Source of the DNA: Betaproteobacteria bacterium
Lineage (GTDB): Bacteria; Pseudomonadota; Gammaproteobacteria; Burkholderiales; Rhodocyclaceae
Direction of reading: 5' to 3'
Assembly (NCBI GenBank): GCA_009781175.1
Contig: WQYQ01000006.1
Coordinates: forward strand, 1-64,000
Length of the DNA stretch: 64,000 bases
In this document: positions 53,825 to 64,000 of the stretch, piece after piece
Layout of the letters: each line of letters starts with the position of its first letter
Numbering within the stretch: position 1 is the stretch's first letter
Made by a program: the position numbers and the translations under genes
Notes under the pieces: generated by a model
What the model saw: only the letters and a program-made list of their open reading frames with translations
Told to the model about the DNA's origin: nothing
Database searches by the model: none

Positions 53825-56800
53825 TCAGCTTTTCACGAATTCCTCAATCAAGCTCAGCAGCTTCTCTTCGTCATACGGTTTACCCAGATAGTGATTGACG
53901 CCGATTTCAAGTGCATAGTTACGGTGCTTGTCGGCCATGCGCGAGGTAATCATGATGATCGGCAATTTTTTGAGCCGTTCATCCGCACGGATATTGCGCG
54001 CGAGATCGAAACCATTCATACGCGGCATTTCGATATCCAGCAGCATCACATCGGGAACGACATCGACAAGCTGTTCAAGCGCATCGACCCCGTCTTTCGC
54101 CGTCACAACCCGATAACCTTCGCGTTCAAGCAAACGGCCCGTGATCTTGCGCACGGTCATCGAATCGTCGACGACCATCACCGTCGGCACGTATGCGCTC
54201 GCAGCCGGCGCGGCCGCTTCGGTAATTTCCTCAGGCGCTACCGCAGGCACAATGCCCGCGAGCACGACGGGATTCAGAATCAGCGAGATTTCGCCATCGG
54301 GCAGCACGGTCGCGCCAGAGAAGCCTTGCAAGCGCGTAAATTGCGGCCCCGCATTCTTGACCACGATTTCCTGGTTGCCACGCATTTCATCGACATGCAA
54401 CGCCAGCACTTCATGCCCCGAACGCAGTAGCAGAACCCAGTGCATCCGTGCGGCAACGGGCTGCGCTTCGTTATCACCCAGCACCTGCGGCAGATAACGG
54501 AACGCGTAATGCCGGCCGTTCCTTTCCGTGCCACCGGCGGCGCGCATAACATCGAGCGATTCCTGTCTGAGTTCGAGCGCCTGTTCGACCATATTGGAGG
54601 GGATCGCGAATGTGCGTTCGCCCGCCCGCACCAACAAGGCATTCGTCACCGCAAGCGTGAGCGGCAGATGAACGATGAAGCGGGCGCCCTTGCCGGTCGT
54701 GGATTCGACATCAATGCGGCCGCCAACGCTGATCGTTTCGTTCTTGACCACGTCCATGCCGACGCCGCGGCCCGCGACACCGGAAACCTTGTCGACCGTG
54801 GTGAATCCTGGTTCGAAAATAAGCTGCTTGAGCCGGCTCTGCGGCAGTTGCTCACCCGCTTGAACCAGCCCGCGCTCTTCGGCGCGACTCTGGATTTTCG
54901 CGTAGTCAAGACCACGGCCGTCATCGGCAAGCTCAATCGACACTTCATTCGCACGTTGCACGATGCTGAGCGTGATCTGCCCGATCTCATCCTTGCCTGC
55001 TTTGCGGCGCTCCTCGGGCGATTCCAGGCCGTGCGCTACCGCGTTACGCAACAAGTGTTCGACCGGCGCTGTCATCTTGTCCAGCACCGAGCGGTCGATT
55101 TCGATTTCGCCGCCGCGGATGTCGAGGTTCGCCCGCTTGCCCAACTCTTTCGCGGTTTGGCGCACGATGCGATACATGCGGTCCGACAGCTCATCGAACG
55201 GCACCATCCGCACGCCCATCAAAGCCTGCTGCAAATCGCGCGAGAGCCGGCCCTGCGCATGCAAAGCAGTGTCCGCGGCATCCAGATTCTTGAGCAGGTT
55301 CTGCTGAATCGTCGTCACGTCGCCGACGGATTCGGCCATCATCCGCGTGACTTCCTGGAAACGCGTGAAGCGATCGAATTCGAGCGGATCGAATTCTGCA
55401 TGTTGAATTTCGGCCTGCGCGACACGCGCCTGCATCTGCGTTTCCGCTGCGATTTCGACTTCGCGCAATTGATTGCGCAAGCGGATCACGTTTTCCGTCA
55501 GATCTAGCATCGAACGGCGCAGCGTGCGCAGCTCGCCTTCGATCCGGGTTCGCGCAATCGAAATTTCACCCGCCTCGTTGACGAAGCGGTCTACTAGATC
55601 CGCACGCACACGCAATAGCGTGCGCTGGCCGGACTGCGCCTCAAGCTCATCGAGCTTCGCAGCGCGCCTTTCCAACTCTGCCGCGCCTGTGCCGCCGATT
55701 TGCGCAGCGGCGGATTGATCTCCTGCGCTAGGCGCCTCCTCCGCGACGGGCGACAAACTCGCCTGCATCCGCTCGACCATCTGACCAACCGAATCGAGAT
55801 AAGCTTCCAACTCGTCCGCCAAATGGCTGTTGAGCTGGTTCTTATCACGCGCCTGGAGCAGCCGGTTTTCAATGCCGTGGACATACTCGCCCACAGTCAT
55901 CGCACCCGCCATGCGGGCACTGCCCTTAAGCGTGTGGAGTAAGCGCGCAACCGCATTGGCGGGCTCCACGGGATCGTCGGCCTCGCGCATATCGCGCAAT
56001 GCAAGCGAAAGATCGCGGCTCAACTCGTCGACTTCCTCAAAGAAAATCGGTAGAAGCTGCTCATCGAGGTCATCTTTAACCGCAACGGCGCGTACAGGCT
56101 CTTCCTGTTCACGCGACGGCTGTTGCTGCTGGGGCTTCGGCGCAGCCAACGGCTCGGCAGGCGACGCAGCGGATAGGCTCTCGATCTGGCTTTGCGGTGG
56201 CGGCGAGGATGTCTGCGCCGTTTCGGCATCCGGCGTTTGCGCCATCGCGCCATACGCCGCCAGGAGCCTCTCGGAGGTATCCACTTCCGGGTTTATCAGC
56301 TCAAGCGCCGCCACAAGTTCCGGTGTTTCGAGCGGCATTTTGCGCTCACCGATTTCGCTCACCATCGCCTGCAAACGTTCGCCACACGCGCAAATCAGCT
56401 CTGCCTGGGTGGTGCTTGGCGGCACATTCGCATGCTGCAAACGCAGCAAGGCGTGCTCAAGCCCCTTGGCTAAAGCCCGCACCGCTTCGATGCGCGCCGT
56501 CCCGGAAATGCCTCCCAGGGTATGCGCGGCACGCACGATGGGGTCTTGCGGCACAAGAAGCGGGTTGGAGACGAATTGCGGCAGCCCTTCTTTGAGCTTT
56601 CCGATGTGCTGGCACGCTTCGGTGATATACATCTCATACAGCGGACGCGAAATCGCCGTGTCGCCCAGCCGAACCTGATCGATCTCGGGTTCGGGCGGGG
56701 TGTTATCCAGCGCGATCGAACCGCTTTCGGGCGGCTCTATGCCGTCAAGTTCAGAGAGCTCATCGGCCCAGGAACTCGGCAACTCAAGCGCAACATCGTG

Positions 56801-59800
56801 TGTCGGCACGCCGAACTCCGCCAGACGCGCAGCAGGACCATCAAGGTCGGTTGTCGTCAGATCGAAAACGGTAGGCTCTTCTTCTGCATCGGCCGCGGCA
56901 TCGAGCACATCTTCAGTTTGCTCAAGCGCTAATCCACCTCCGGCACTAACATCCTCTTCAGCAGCCGCTGCGGCATGTTCAGACCCCGATGTCTCGTCGA
57001 CGAACTCATGTACTGCCAATTCGGGCAGTACCTCGTCGGGCTCTGGCGCGCCCTCGTCCGCAGGCGCACCATAAATTGCATCATGAACTCCCTGCGGTGC
57101 GAGCAAAGTCGCCGTCAAATCGAACTCTTGTTCTGCTAATGGCTCGCCAAAAAAGTCCTGCTCGTTCTCAAGAAGCTGTGCAACTGCGGTATCCGGTGCC
57201 TCATCCAACACGGGCGACTCGCTCGGCGCACTCGCTAGAGCGGGAAGTTCGGCTGGCGCCTGCGTTGCGGGCTCAGGTTCGGCCGTGCCATAAATCGCAT
57301 CACGCATTGCAAGCGGCGCGAGCAAGGTGGCGGTGAGGTCAACTTCCTCTTCCGCTTTCGGAGCGCCAAGAGAGTTCTCGTCGCTCAGCGACAATTCGTC
57401 GATCGTGATATTGAGCGTCTCTTCGGGTGCCTCGACAGCAGTCTCGCCCGTCTCGAGTGCCGCGATAAGACTGGAGGTCAAATCCATGAACTGGTGGTCG
57501 GACGCTTCGGGTCCGAAATCCAGTTCTTGAATCGGCGCCATCAAATTGGTCGCCGGTACGGCAGGCCCAGCAGGAGATGTCTCTTCGGCCGGCTCGTTTA
57601 CATCGAAACCCAAGGGCGCAAGCAGGGTCGTTTCGAAATTGACGGGCGCTTCATCCGCAACCGAATCACCCCCGTCGAGCCCCAACGTGTTCAAAAAAGT
57701 CGAGGTCAAATCGAGTTCGGTATCGCCGACGTGCGGCTCAAAACTCAGATCTGCAATTTCTTCGGCGATCTCGTCACGTACCGGCGCGACGACCTCTTCC
57801 ACGCGCGGCGTCACAGGCTGTGGCGCAGCAAGCACAGGCTCCGCCTCGATTTGCTCGCCGTCGAGCGAGGCTTGGAAAGCTTCCGCCTCGGCGATCAGCG
57901 CGCTCGCATCTTTCCAAGGGCTACCGCCTGAATCCAACTGCTGAACCCAACTGTCCAGCACGCGGGTCGCATGATCGACCAAAGCAAGCAACTGCGGCTC
58001 GGCATTGAGTTCAAGCTGGAGCCAACGGTTCATGGCGAATTCGACCGCTTTGGCGGCATCCGCAAAATCGTTGAGCCCCACCATGCGCGAACTGCCCTTC
58101 AGCGTGTGGAAGCCGCGGCGGATGGTGACGATGTTCTCCTGGTCATGCGGTTCGCGCCCGGCAGCTTCGCGATGCGCGTGTATCGTGGAGAGAACCTCGT
58201 GCGCCTCTTCAAGGAAAATTTCGAGCAATTCGGCGTCGACTTGCTCGGTGCTCGCATCCAGCAGACGCATTGTTTCTTGCGAGACTTGCGGCGCCGCCGG
58301 AGCAGGCGCGCTCGCAATACCGGCAACAGCTTCTTTGACTTTTTCCGAATCGCCGCCCGTCTTCAAAACGTCGAGCGCTTCACGCGCTTGTTGCTCAAGC
58401 CGTTTATCGTTGAGCAGCGCCGCATCTTCACGCAACGTTTCCAAATTTTGCTTTAGTTCGGCACGCAATTCCGCATCCGCCGGCGCGTTGCTCAGTGCTT
58501 GAACGAGCTGCTGCGCTTCGCGGCTTTGTTGCAGCACTGCCGTTTCAACGCTAGGCGCGGCCTGTGCTTCGCTCGCCACGGCACCGCCATGCGGCGCCAA
58601 GAAGCGCTCAAGCGTCGCCGGGCCGTGGTGTAAGGCTTCAACGAAGAAGCCCAAGGCGGACAATTCATGCGCGATCGGCTCGAAATGCGCGAGGTCGGGT
58701 TCCGGCGTTGTCGCCAGTTCGGCAATCCGCTCGCCATTCGTGCGCACAAGCGCGGCGGCCGCCGGCTCACCCAGCATGGTGAAGGCGCCTTCGACTTGCT
58801 TGAGCGGCGCGGCCAATGCACTCAACGGCTCAGAGTTGGCCGGATTGCGGAAATAGGTGTCGAGCGTTTGCTCTACCTGCCCGAGCGTAAGCAGAATTTC
58901 ACGCGCGAGCTGATTGAAGAAGAGCCGCTCCTGGGCATGGCGTGACGCTTCGCCAAACAAAGCATCGTCGAGCGCGCCCGGATCGCGGCCTGCCGCGCGA
59001 TCCGCCAGGCGTTTAATCAGCGTATCAATTTGCTTGGGCAGCTTCGGGTCCGGCTTACCACCTGCGACGGCCTGCTCGGCGACCAGGAGCGCGGTCGCGA
59101 CATCCATCGCCAAATCGTCATTCGACTTCAGCGGGTCCTTGCGCAGCCAACTCACCGAGTTATGCAGCGCATCGACAAGCCGCAGAACGTCGGGATAGTT
59201 GAGCGTTTCAAGCGGCTTGCGCGCGGCGGTCAGATGCTCCTGCATCTGCGGCAGACCGATGGCCGCACCGGCGGCAAAGCGGTTCCAAGCCTCTTTGGCG
59301 TTTTCGAGCGCGTCATGCAATGCGCGTTGCAACGGCGCAAGCGGCGTTTCGACGACTTGCGCGCCGCCCGCGGATGGAATCAGCTTATCGAGCTGAAAAG
59401 CCTGGCGCACAGCACGGGCATGTTTAGAATCGAATTGCGCGTTAGCGACCTGGAACAATACATCGCGTACAAGACGCTCAGCCACCACTTGCGCACCTTC
59501 GAGCAAGCGCCGCATTTGCGTATCAATGCGCCGGCATAGGCGCTGCGCTTCGCGATCCGATTTGATCGCGCCCTGGACCAGACCGTCGAAGAAAGCTATC
59601 GACGCCCACCAGAACGTGCGCGCACTCGGCGCGGCATTGAGCTGGGAGATCCCACGCACCGCCAGCAACATCGCTTTTGGCCCGACATCGCTCGCGGGCG
59701 CGCGCAGCCAGTTCAACAAACCTTTTTCAAAGCGGCTACGTTGCAGGCGCACTTCTTTTGCCGCACGGGTCGCATCGACCGTAATCGGCTTGCTCAGCGG

Positions 59801-60259
59801 CAAAGTACGCGCGGATAAATCGGGGAAGAAAAGTTCACCGCGCGCGGGGGCGTCGACACCGCGCGCCTGCGCCAATTCGGCATACAGCGGGTAGAGCCGC
59901 AGCGGTTGATGCCGGGCGCCGTCCGCAACTTCGGAAAGGTAGTTGCTCAACGCGACCGTGGCCCGGCGCAGAAGTTGTAGATGCGTGGCGGCAAGCGGAA
60001 TCTGTCCGGCCGCCAATTCGCCCAGCAAGGCGTCGAGCGATTCGGCAAATTGCGTAACACCGTCGAGCCCAACGATGGAAAGCGCGCCCTGCACTTGATG
60101 CACATGGTTTTGCGCGATGCGCAAAGCATCGGCGCCGGCTTCGCCGGATTCCGCGCGATCGAGAGCCTCCAGCGCATGCGCCAAGGCAACATCAATCTCG
60201 CTCCGAACCCAGGTCAGCGGAGCAATATCGAGTTCGGTTACGGGATTCATCATATGCAT
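53825..60259 (-). CDS. chpA: Hybrid chemosensory histidine kinase ChpA (PilL)
   Basis: A 2144-residue CheA-type kinase controlling twitching motility. The N-terminal ~700 residues hold degenerate HPt-like helices (HVHQVQGALS near residue 53). Clear HPt domains follow: HTLKGSSRMVGL near 716, HTLGGISGTARI near 1246 (Gly in place of Lys) and HTLKGSARMAGA near 1440. An acidic, repetitive linker (about 830-1150) has recurring DLTATLLAP-type units. Then come the dimerisation and ATPase domains (LLRNAVAHGLESPEER, GVAGRGVGMDVVKN), a CheW-like domain and a C-terminal receiver with DDS and LLDIEMPRMNGFD. One of three nearby ATGs (60259, 60253, 60250) is the start. Confidence 0.95.
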   Translation of the reverse strand: MHMMNPVTELDIAPLTWVRSEIDVALAHALEALDRAESGEAGADALRIAQNHVHQVQGALSIVGLDGVTQFAESLDALLGELAAGQIPLAATHLQLLRRATVALSNYLSEVADGARHQPLRLYPLYAELAQARGVDAPARGELFFPDLSARTLPLSKPITVDATRAAKEVRLQRSRFEKGLLNWLRAPASDVGPKAMLLAVRGISQLNAAPSARTFWWASIAFFDGLVQGAIKSDREAQRLCRRIDTQMRRLLEGAQVVAERLVRDVLFQVANAQFDSKHARAVRQAFQLDKLIPSAGGAQVVETPLAPLQRALHDALENAKEAWNRFAAGAAIGLPQMQEHLTAARKPLETLNYPDVLRLVDALHNSVSWLRKDPLKSNDDLAMDVATALLVAEQAVAGGKPDPKLPKQIDTLIKRLADRAAGRDPGALDDALFGEASRHAQERLFFNQLAREILLTLGQVEQTLDTYFRNPANSEPLSALAAPLKQVEGAFTMLGEPAAAALVRTNGERIAELATTPEPDLAHFEPIAHELSALGFFVEALHHGPATLERFLAPHGGAVASEAQAAPSVETAVLQQSREAQQLVQALSNAPADAELRAELKQNLETLREDAALLNDKRLEQQAREALDVLKTGGDSEKVKEAVAGIASAPAPAAPQVSQETMRLLDASTEQVDAELLEIFLEEAHEVLSTIHAHREAAGREPHDQENIVTIRRGFHTLKGSSRMVGLNDFADAAKAVEFAMNRWLQLELNAEPQLLALVDHATRVLDSWVQQLDSGGSPWKDASALIAEAEAFQASLDGEQIEAEPVLAAPQPVTPRVEEVVAPVRDEIAEEIADLSFEPHVGDTELDLTSTFLNTLGLDGGDSVADEAPVNFETTLLAPLGFDVNEPAEETSPAGPAVPATNLMAPIQELDFGPEASDHQFMDLTSSLIAALETGETAVEAPEETLNITIDELSLSDENSLGAPKAEEEVDLTATLLAPLAMRDAIYGTAEPEPATQAPAELPALASAPSESPVLDEAPDTAVAQLLENEQDFFGEPLAEQEFDLTATLLAPQGVHDAIYGAPADEGAPEPDEVLPELAVHEFVDETSGSEHAAAAAEEDVSAGGGLALEQTEDVLDAAADAEEEPTVFDLTTTDLDGPAARLAEFGVPTHDVALELPSSWADELSELDGIEPPESGSIALDNTPPEPEIDQVRLGDTAISRPLYEMYITEACQHIGKLKEGLPQFVSNPLLVPQDPIVRAAHTLGGISGTARIEAVRALAKGLEHALLRLQHANVPPSTTQAELICACGERLQAMVSEIGERKMPLETPELVAALELINPEVDTSERLLAAYGAMAQTPDAETAQTSSPPPQSQIESLSAASPAEPLAAPKPQQQQPSREQEEPVRAVAVKDDLDEQLLPIFFEEVDELSRDLSLALRDMREADDPVEPANAVARLLHTLKGSARMAGAMTVGEYVHGIENRLLQARDKNQLNSHLADELEAYLDSVGQMVERMQASLSPVAEEAPSAGDQSAAAQIGGTGAAELERRAAKLDELEAQSGQRTLLRVRADLVDRFVNEAGEISIARTRIEGELRTLRRSMLDLTENVIRLRNQLREVEIAAETQMQARVAQAEIQHAEFDPLEFDRFTRFQEVTRMMAESVGDVTTIQQNLLKNLDAADTALHAQGRLSRDLQQALMGVRMVPFDELSDRMYRIVRQTAKELGKRANLDIRGGEIEIDRSVLDKMTAPVEHLLRNAVAHGLESPEERRKAGKDEIGQITLSIVQRANEVSIELADDGRGLDYAKIQSRAEERGLVQAGEQLPQSRLKQLIFEPGFTTVDKVSGVAGRGVGMDVVKNETISVGGRIDVESTTGKGARFIVHLPLTLAVTNALLVRAGERTFAIPSNMVEQALELRQESLDVMRAAGGTERNGRHYAFRYLPQVLGDNEAQPVAARMHWVLLLRSGHEVLALHVDEMRGNQEIVVKNAGPQFTRLQGFSGATVLPDGEISLILNPVVLAGIVPAVAPEEITEAAAPAASAYVPTVMVVDDSMTVRKITGRLLEREGYRVVTAKDGVDALEQLVDVVPDVMLLDIEMPRMNGFDLARNIRADERLKKLPIIMITSRMADKHRNYALEIGVNHYLGKPYDEEKLLSLIEEFVKS

Positions 60260-60267
60260 CCCGTGAT

Positions 60268-62367
60268 TTAGACCTTGAAGCCGGAAACCGAGCCTTTAAG
60301 CTCGACCGCAAGATCGGCCAGCTGACCAATCGAGCCCGCCGTTTGCTGCGTGCCGCGAGTCGTCTGCTCGTTCAGTTTCAAAATGTCTTGCATCGAGTTA
60401 GCCACTTTGGTCGCAATTGACGCTTGTTTCTGTGTGTCAGAGGAAATCTTTTCGATCAAATGCGCCACCTCGACCGACACATCGCCAATTTCGGAAAGCG
60501 CCTGGCCGGCGGCGTCGGTTGCGCGAGCGCCATCGACCACGCCGCGGGTTGAGCTTTCCATCGCCGCCACCGCGTCCTGCGTATCGGTTTGAATCGTTTT
60601 CACGATCGCCGCGATCTGCTTGGTCGCTTCGGCCGAGCGTTCGGCCAGCCGCTGCACTTCTTCCGCAACCACCGTGAAACCGCGCCCCGCTTCACCTGCC
60701 GACGCGGCTTGAATGGCCGCATTCAGAGCCAGCACGTTGGTTTGTTCAGTAATGTCGGAAATCAGTTCGACGATTTCACCGATCTCCTGCGAGGATTCAC
60801 CCAGGCGCTTGATCCGCTTCGATGTTTCCTGAATTTGTTCGCGGATGTCGTTCATGCCACGAATCGTGTTCTGCACCGCATCCTGACCCTTGCGCGTGGA
60901 ATCCAGCGAGCGGCGCGCAACCTGTGCCGATTGCAATGCGCTGCCGGATACATCGTTCATCGAACGCGCCATATCCTGGATCTGAGCACCGGCATCCTGA
61001 ATCTCGCGCGATTGGCGGCCGGCGGCATCGATCAGTTCGGTCGACGTGCCTTGCGCAGACTCGGCCGCCGTACTCACGCGGCCCGCGGCGTCGTTCAAAC
61101 GCCGCACCAGAACCGAAAGCTCTTCAATCGTGTAGTTAACCGAGTCGGCAATCGCGCCGGTAATGTCCTCAGTCACCGTCGCGCGCACAGTCAAGTCACC
61201 ATCGGCCAAATCGCCCATCTCGTTCATCAAACGCAGAATCGCCTGCTGCGTCGCATTTTGCTCCGCTTCAACTTGCTGGCGCTGGCGATCGGCTTCCTTT
61301 TGGCGTTGTTTGAGATCGTCGTTATAGATCAATATCAATGCGATCAAAGTCAGAATCGCCAAGCAGGCAAACAAGAAGATCAAAACCGATTGCAGATTGA
61401 TGCCCGCATATTGCTTGCTGTAGGCATCCGCCAAGGCATCCGTGGCATTCAACAGCTTGGAAGAATCTTTGAAGATTTCGCTACCCGACTTTTTCGCCTG
61501 CACCAGCAGTTGAATATTGGCAAGAATAGTCTGCACGCCTGCAATATGTTTATCGCCCGCCGTCTTCAAGGCGGCCATGCGAGCGGTCATATCCTTATCG
61601 GCAGAGTTCACCGCAGCGCGCAAACCTTCGATCAACTCGGTAAACGCATTGGCATCCTTACCGAGTTGATAAGCGACTTCCGGATCGATTGCATCGGCCA
61701 CCAAAAGCGCATTGGCGTTCTTCGCCATACGCTGTGTGAGCATCACCACCTGATTGGCGCTTGCAATATCGCTCGCGCCGGCGCCGCCTTCCAGCTTGCG
61801 CTTCGCAACATCTTCAGAGAGTTGGAGCAGTCTCGCATTCTCCGAGTTGATCGCCGCCACCGCTGCGCCAAGCGATGTGAGATTGCTCTGCTGCGTAAGC
61901 AGCTGTTGCGCATCCTTATTGGTTTTCGCCCACAATTCAGTCACGGTCCGGAGCTCACCCTCCACGCCACTGGGGTTCGCGCCCACCTTATTCAAACGCT
62001 CCACGAACTGTTCACGGCTTTCTTTCAACTCCGTAAAAGCAGCCGCATTGCCTTGCAGGGCTTGTTGCGCCGCTTTGGCCAGCCGCTGAGACAGCGTTCT
62101 CATCTCCCCTGCGGCAGCAACATAGGCCGTTCCTTCTCTGACCCGGTTGAGCTGGACGAAAGTCAAAACGATCGCCACTAAGGCAAAAACCGCGAGCAGA
62201 GCCCCGAGTATCCGCAATTGTTCGGAGACTGGACGGCCACTGATAAAAGGTAATTTGAAACCAGTTGCGCCGGGCGCAAGCGCGTCATCAATGATCACGC
62301 TTGATCCAGACGAGCCCGCGCGGGAGCCAGCCTTATCCGCACTACGATTCCTGATTTTGATGATCAT
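60268..62367 (-). CDS. pilJ: Methyl-accepting chemotaxis protein PilJ
   Basis: A 699-residue transducer of the Pil-Chp system. It has a cytoplasmic N-tail, a helix near residues 49-67, a periplasmic PilJ-type sensor with repeated helical modules, a second helix near 330-350 and a HAMP-like region. The signalling hairpin tip is [25 protein letters not shown] (core hairpin residues shown in part). The ATG at 62367 has GGAG upstream. Confidence 0.95.
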   Translation of the reverse strand: MIIKIRNRSADKAGSRAGSSGSSVIIDDALAPGATGFKLPFISGRPVSEQLRILGALLAVFALVAIVLTFVQLNRVREGTAYVAAAGEMRTLSQRLAKAAQQALQGNAAAFTELKESREQFVERLNKVGANPSGVEGELRTVTELWAKTNKDAQQLLTQQSNLTSLGAAVAAINSENARLLQLSEDVAKRKLEGGAGASDIASANQVVMLTQRMAKNANALLVADAIDPEVAYQLGKDANAFTELIEGLRAAVNSADKDMTARMAALKTAGDKHIAGVQTILANIQLLVQAKKSGSEIFKDSSKLLNATDALADAYSKQYAGINLQSVLIFLFACLAILTLIALILIYNDDLKQRQKEADRQRQQVEAEQNATQQAILRLMNEMGDLADGDLTVRATVTEDITGAIADSVNYTIEELSVLVRRLNDAAGRVSTAAESAQGTSTELIDAAGRQSREIQDAGAQIQDMARSMNDVSGSALQSAQVARRSLDSTRKGQDAVQNTIRGMNDIREQIQETSKRIKRLGESSQEIGEIVELISDITEQTNVLALNAAIQAASAGEAGRGFTVVAEEVQRLAERSAEATKQIAAIVKTIQTDTQDAVAAMESSTRGVVDGARATDAAGQALSEIGDVSVEVAHLIEKISSDTQKQASIATKVANSMQDILKLNEQTTRGTQQTAGSIGQLADLAVELKGSVSGFKV

Positions 62368-62444
62368 GCAAATGCTCCAAAAGACGAGCGTCAGTCATAG
62401 CTTGTTGGGCCAACAAAATATGCCGGACAAGATACCTATCGAAC

Positions 62445-62966
62445 TCAAAGCGCTTCACGCGCAGCATCGAGAAAGCGCGGGTCCGCCAATAGGTTACGCA
62501 CGGAAAGACGTTTCCAAAGACGATCCTGACTATCGCGAACACCACCGCCCACCCATGGCCGATCGTCCTTGAAGCGGCGATCGACCTCAAAATCATCGGG
62601 ACTACGCAAGCCGATCGCGCGGCTCACGAGCAATGCCGTATTGATGCTGTGCCGGGCACCGATCAGCAACAAGCGCGATTCGCTGCCGTTGACCACGGGC
62701 CCGAGCCCAAGAAACTGCGGGAAATCCACCACGCTGAACAGGTTGCCGCGCACGTTCGTCAGCCCGCAGAACCATCTGCGCGATAGGGGAACCGGCGCAA
62801 TCGGCGGCACGGAAAGAATCTCACCGCTCTCCTCAAGCTCCAGCAGCCACCCTTCGGGACCGGCAAGTACCGCGAGCCAGGCCCGATTGACCTGTTTGTC
62901 CTTCATCCCCGCCAAACGCTCGGCGAGATCCTTTTGAAACTCACGCAAACTGATTTTTTTTGCCAT
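62445..62966 (-). CDS. pilI: CheW-like coupling protein PilI
   Basis: A 173-residue CheW-domain protein linking PilJ to ChpA. The CheW fold shows in GWLLELEESGEILSVPPIAP, LTNVRGNLFSVVDFPQFLG and SRLLLIGARHSINTALLVSR. The frame is open 46 codons upstream into pilH, but the ATG at 62966 gives the family N-terminus MAKKISLREFQKDLAERL. Confidence 0.93.
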   Translation of the reverse strand: MAKKISLREFQKDLAERLAGMKDKQVNRAWLAVLAGPEGWLLELEESGEILSVPPIAPVPLSRRWFCGLTNVRGNLFSVVDFPQFLGLGPVVNGSESRLLLIGARHSINTALLVSRAIGLRSPDDFEVDRRFKDDRPWVGGGVRDSQDRLWKRLSVRNLLADPRFLDAAREAL

Positions 62967-62983
62967 GGCACAGGCACCAGGTT

Positions 62984-63349
62984 TTAGCCTAGCGCTTTGA
63001 TCTTGGTGAGTAATAAATCGAAATTCAGGGGTTTGGTCAGATAATCGTTTGCGCCTTGGCGCATGCCCCAAATCTTGTCGGTTTCCTGGTCTTTCGAGGT
63101 ACACATGAAAATCGGGATATGACGCATCGTCTCATCGCGCGAAATCGTCCGTGTCGCCTGATATCCGTTCAGGCCGGGCATCACAACGTCCATCAAAATC
63201 AAGTCCGGCAACTCGGCCTTGGCTTTCTGCACCCCATCGGCACCGTCTTCGGCCGTCACAACGTTGTAGCCTTGCTTGATAAGAAACTCCATCAAAGCGA
63301 AACGATCGGTCGGGGAGTCGTCAACCACCAGTATTTTTCTGACTTGCAC
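62984..63349 (-). CDS. pilH: Response regulator PilH
   Basis: A 121-residue single receiver domain. The phosphoacceptor Asp is in LPDLILMDVVMPGLNGYQ, the acidic pair in VVDDSPTDRF, and Lys in YLTKPLNFD. It probably acts as a phosphate sink or PilU-side regulator in twitching motility. It starts with GTG at 63349, with AGGAG seven bases upstream. Confidence 0.95.
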   Translation of the reverse strand: MQVRKILVVDDSPTDRFALMEFLIKQGYNVVTAEDGADGVQKAKAELPDLILMDVVMPGLNGYQATRTISRDETMRHIPIFMCTSKDQETDKIWGMRQGANDYLTKPLNFDLLLTKIKALG

Positions 63350-63378
63350 GGGGGATGCTCCTTAAAATCACGTCCCTC

Positions 63379-63774
63379 TCAAGCTTGCAGGCCGACATGC
63401 GCCGCGACTGCCTTGATAAGACTGTCCTTAGTAAAAGGTTTAGTGAGGTACTCGTTCGAACCGACCATGCGGCCACGCGCGCGGTCGAACAGACCGTCCT
63501 TGGACGACAGCATCACGACAGGCGTGGCGGCAAAGCGCGGATTCTTTTTAATCAACGCGCACGTCTGATAGCCATCCAAGCGCGGCATCATGATGTCCAC
63601 AAAAATAACGTCCGGATGATGATCAGCGATTTTCGCCAACGCATCGAAACCATCCTCGGCCAGCAAAACCTGGTAGCCGGCTTGAGCGAGAAAGATCTCA
63701 GCACTGCGCCGGATGGTATTGCTGTCGTCAATAACCATCACTTTCACACCATTCGGGGTCGTCGCATCAACCAA
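63379..63774 (-). CDS. pilG: Response regulator PilG
   Basis: A 131-residue receiver domain protein. It has KVMVIDDSNTIRRSAE, DVIFVDIMMPRLDGYQTCAL (phospho-Asp) and MLSSKDGLFDRARG, nearly identical to PilG of Pseudomonas. A TTG at 63774 is chosen as start because GGAGGAGG lies five bases before it and the length then matches PilG. The frame is also open to a GTG at 63810, which has no ribosome site. Confidence 0.93.
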   Translation of the reverse strand: MVDATTPNGVKVMVIDDSNTIRRSAEIFLAQAGYQVLLAEDGFDALAKIADHHPDVIFVDIMMPRLDGYQTCALIKKNPRFAATPVVMLSSKDGLFDRARGRMVGSNEYLTKPFTKDSLIKAVAAHVGLQA

Positions 63775-63866
63775 AACGCCCTCCTCCGCCTTTAAACCTG
63801 TTAGTCCCACCGTATACGCAAAGAATCACGAACTCAACTCGCGGCATACCGTGCCGTCACACCCAT

Positions 63867-64000
63867 TCAAAGCTCGACCAGTTCGAAATCTTCCTTACGC
63901 GCGCCACATTCGGGGCAGGTCCAGTTGAGGGGCACATCTTCCCAACGCGTCCCCGGAGCGATCCCCTCTTCTGGACGCCCGGCCGACTCGTGATAAATAA
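63867..64000 (-). CDS. rubA: Rubredoxin, 5' part outside window
   Basis: The C-terminal 43 residues of a rubredoxin (IYHESAGRPEEGIAPGTRWE, then DVPLNWTCPECGARKEDFEL). The second iron-binding pair CPECG is present; the first CxxC pair lies beyond the window edge. Rubredoxin genes often precede pilG in betaproteobacteria. It ends with TGA at 63867. Confidence 0.95.
   Translation of the reverse strand, partial: IYHESAGRPEEGIAPGTRWEDVPLNWTCPECGARKEDFELVEL

Overview
The window reads as the chromosome of a Gram-negative betaproteobacterium with high G+C. The basis is the type IV pilus order ponA / pilMNOPQ / aroK-aroB-dgt and the block rubredoxin-pilG-pilH-pilI-pilJ-chpA, both common in that class. 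A Rhodocyclales/Sterolibacteriaceae-like host is my inference, not a proven placement.

Layout. Positions 1-7988 (minus strand) hold a two-partner secretion system: the transporter TpsB, then a giant filamentous-haemagglutinin/CdiA-type exoprotein whose C-terminus lies outside the window. Positions 8172-8336 and 9401-9609 carry palindromic repeats. Positions 8362-17461 (minus) are a quinohemoprotein amine dehydrogenase operon: a CcmF-like protein, QhpA (diheme alpha), QhpD (radical SAM), QhpC (the CTQ-bearing gamma subunit), QhpB (beta), and a pair of U32-family proteins resembling UbiV and UbiU. Positions 17906-26150 (plus) form a divergent cluster: DUF1329, DUF1302, an RND/MMPL permease, a YCF48-like protein and an aldehyde dehydrogenase. 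Positions 26202-30474 (minus) encode an AcoR-type sigma-54 activator, an ABC exporter (QhpF) and a subtilisin-like leader protease (QhpE). The divergent promoter region has a sigma-54-like promoter on each strand around a perfect 17-bp palindrome, and a third sigma-54-like promoter precedes qhpA, so the whole amine locus looks like one regulon.

The amine system has every known QHNDH maturation protein except the O2-dependent flavin monooxygenase QhpG. In the structural operon there are instead two proteins with the cysteine patterns of UbiU and UbiV, the iron-sulfur pair that hydroxylates ubiquinone precursors without O2. I propose that they hydroxylate the QhpC tryptophan without oxygen. This is inference, but it is specific and testable.

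The rest is mostly housekeeping. Positions 30595-31281 hold a RAYT transposase. Positions 31288-40570 (minus) hold dgt, aroB, aroK, an Ig-like lipoprotein and pilQPONM. Positions 40743-53727 hold PBP1A, frataxin, LptM, a nitronate monooxygenase behind an FNR-like box, CdsA/PlsC, 5-formyl-THF cyclo-ligase, Slt, a glutathione S-transferase carrying an in-frame repeat, an HD-less CCA enzyme, a PBP1C-like protein with a degenerate transpeptidase half, and a small membrane protein. Positions 53825-64000 (minus) hold the Pil-Chp chemosensory operon and the end of a rubredoxin gene. No tRNA, rRNA or CRISPR array was seen.
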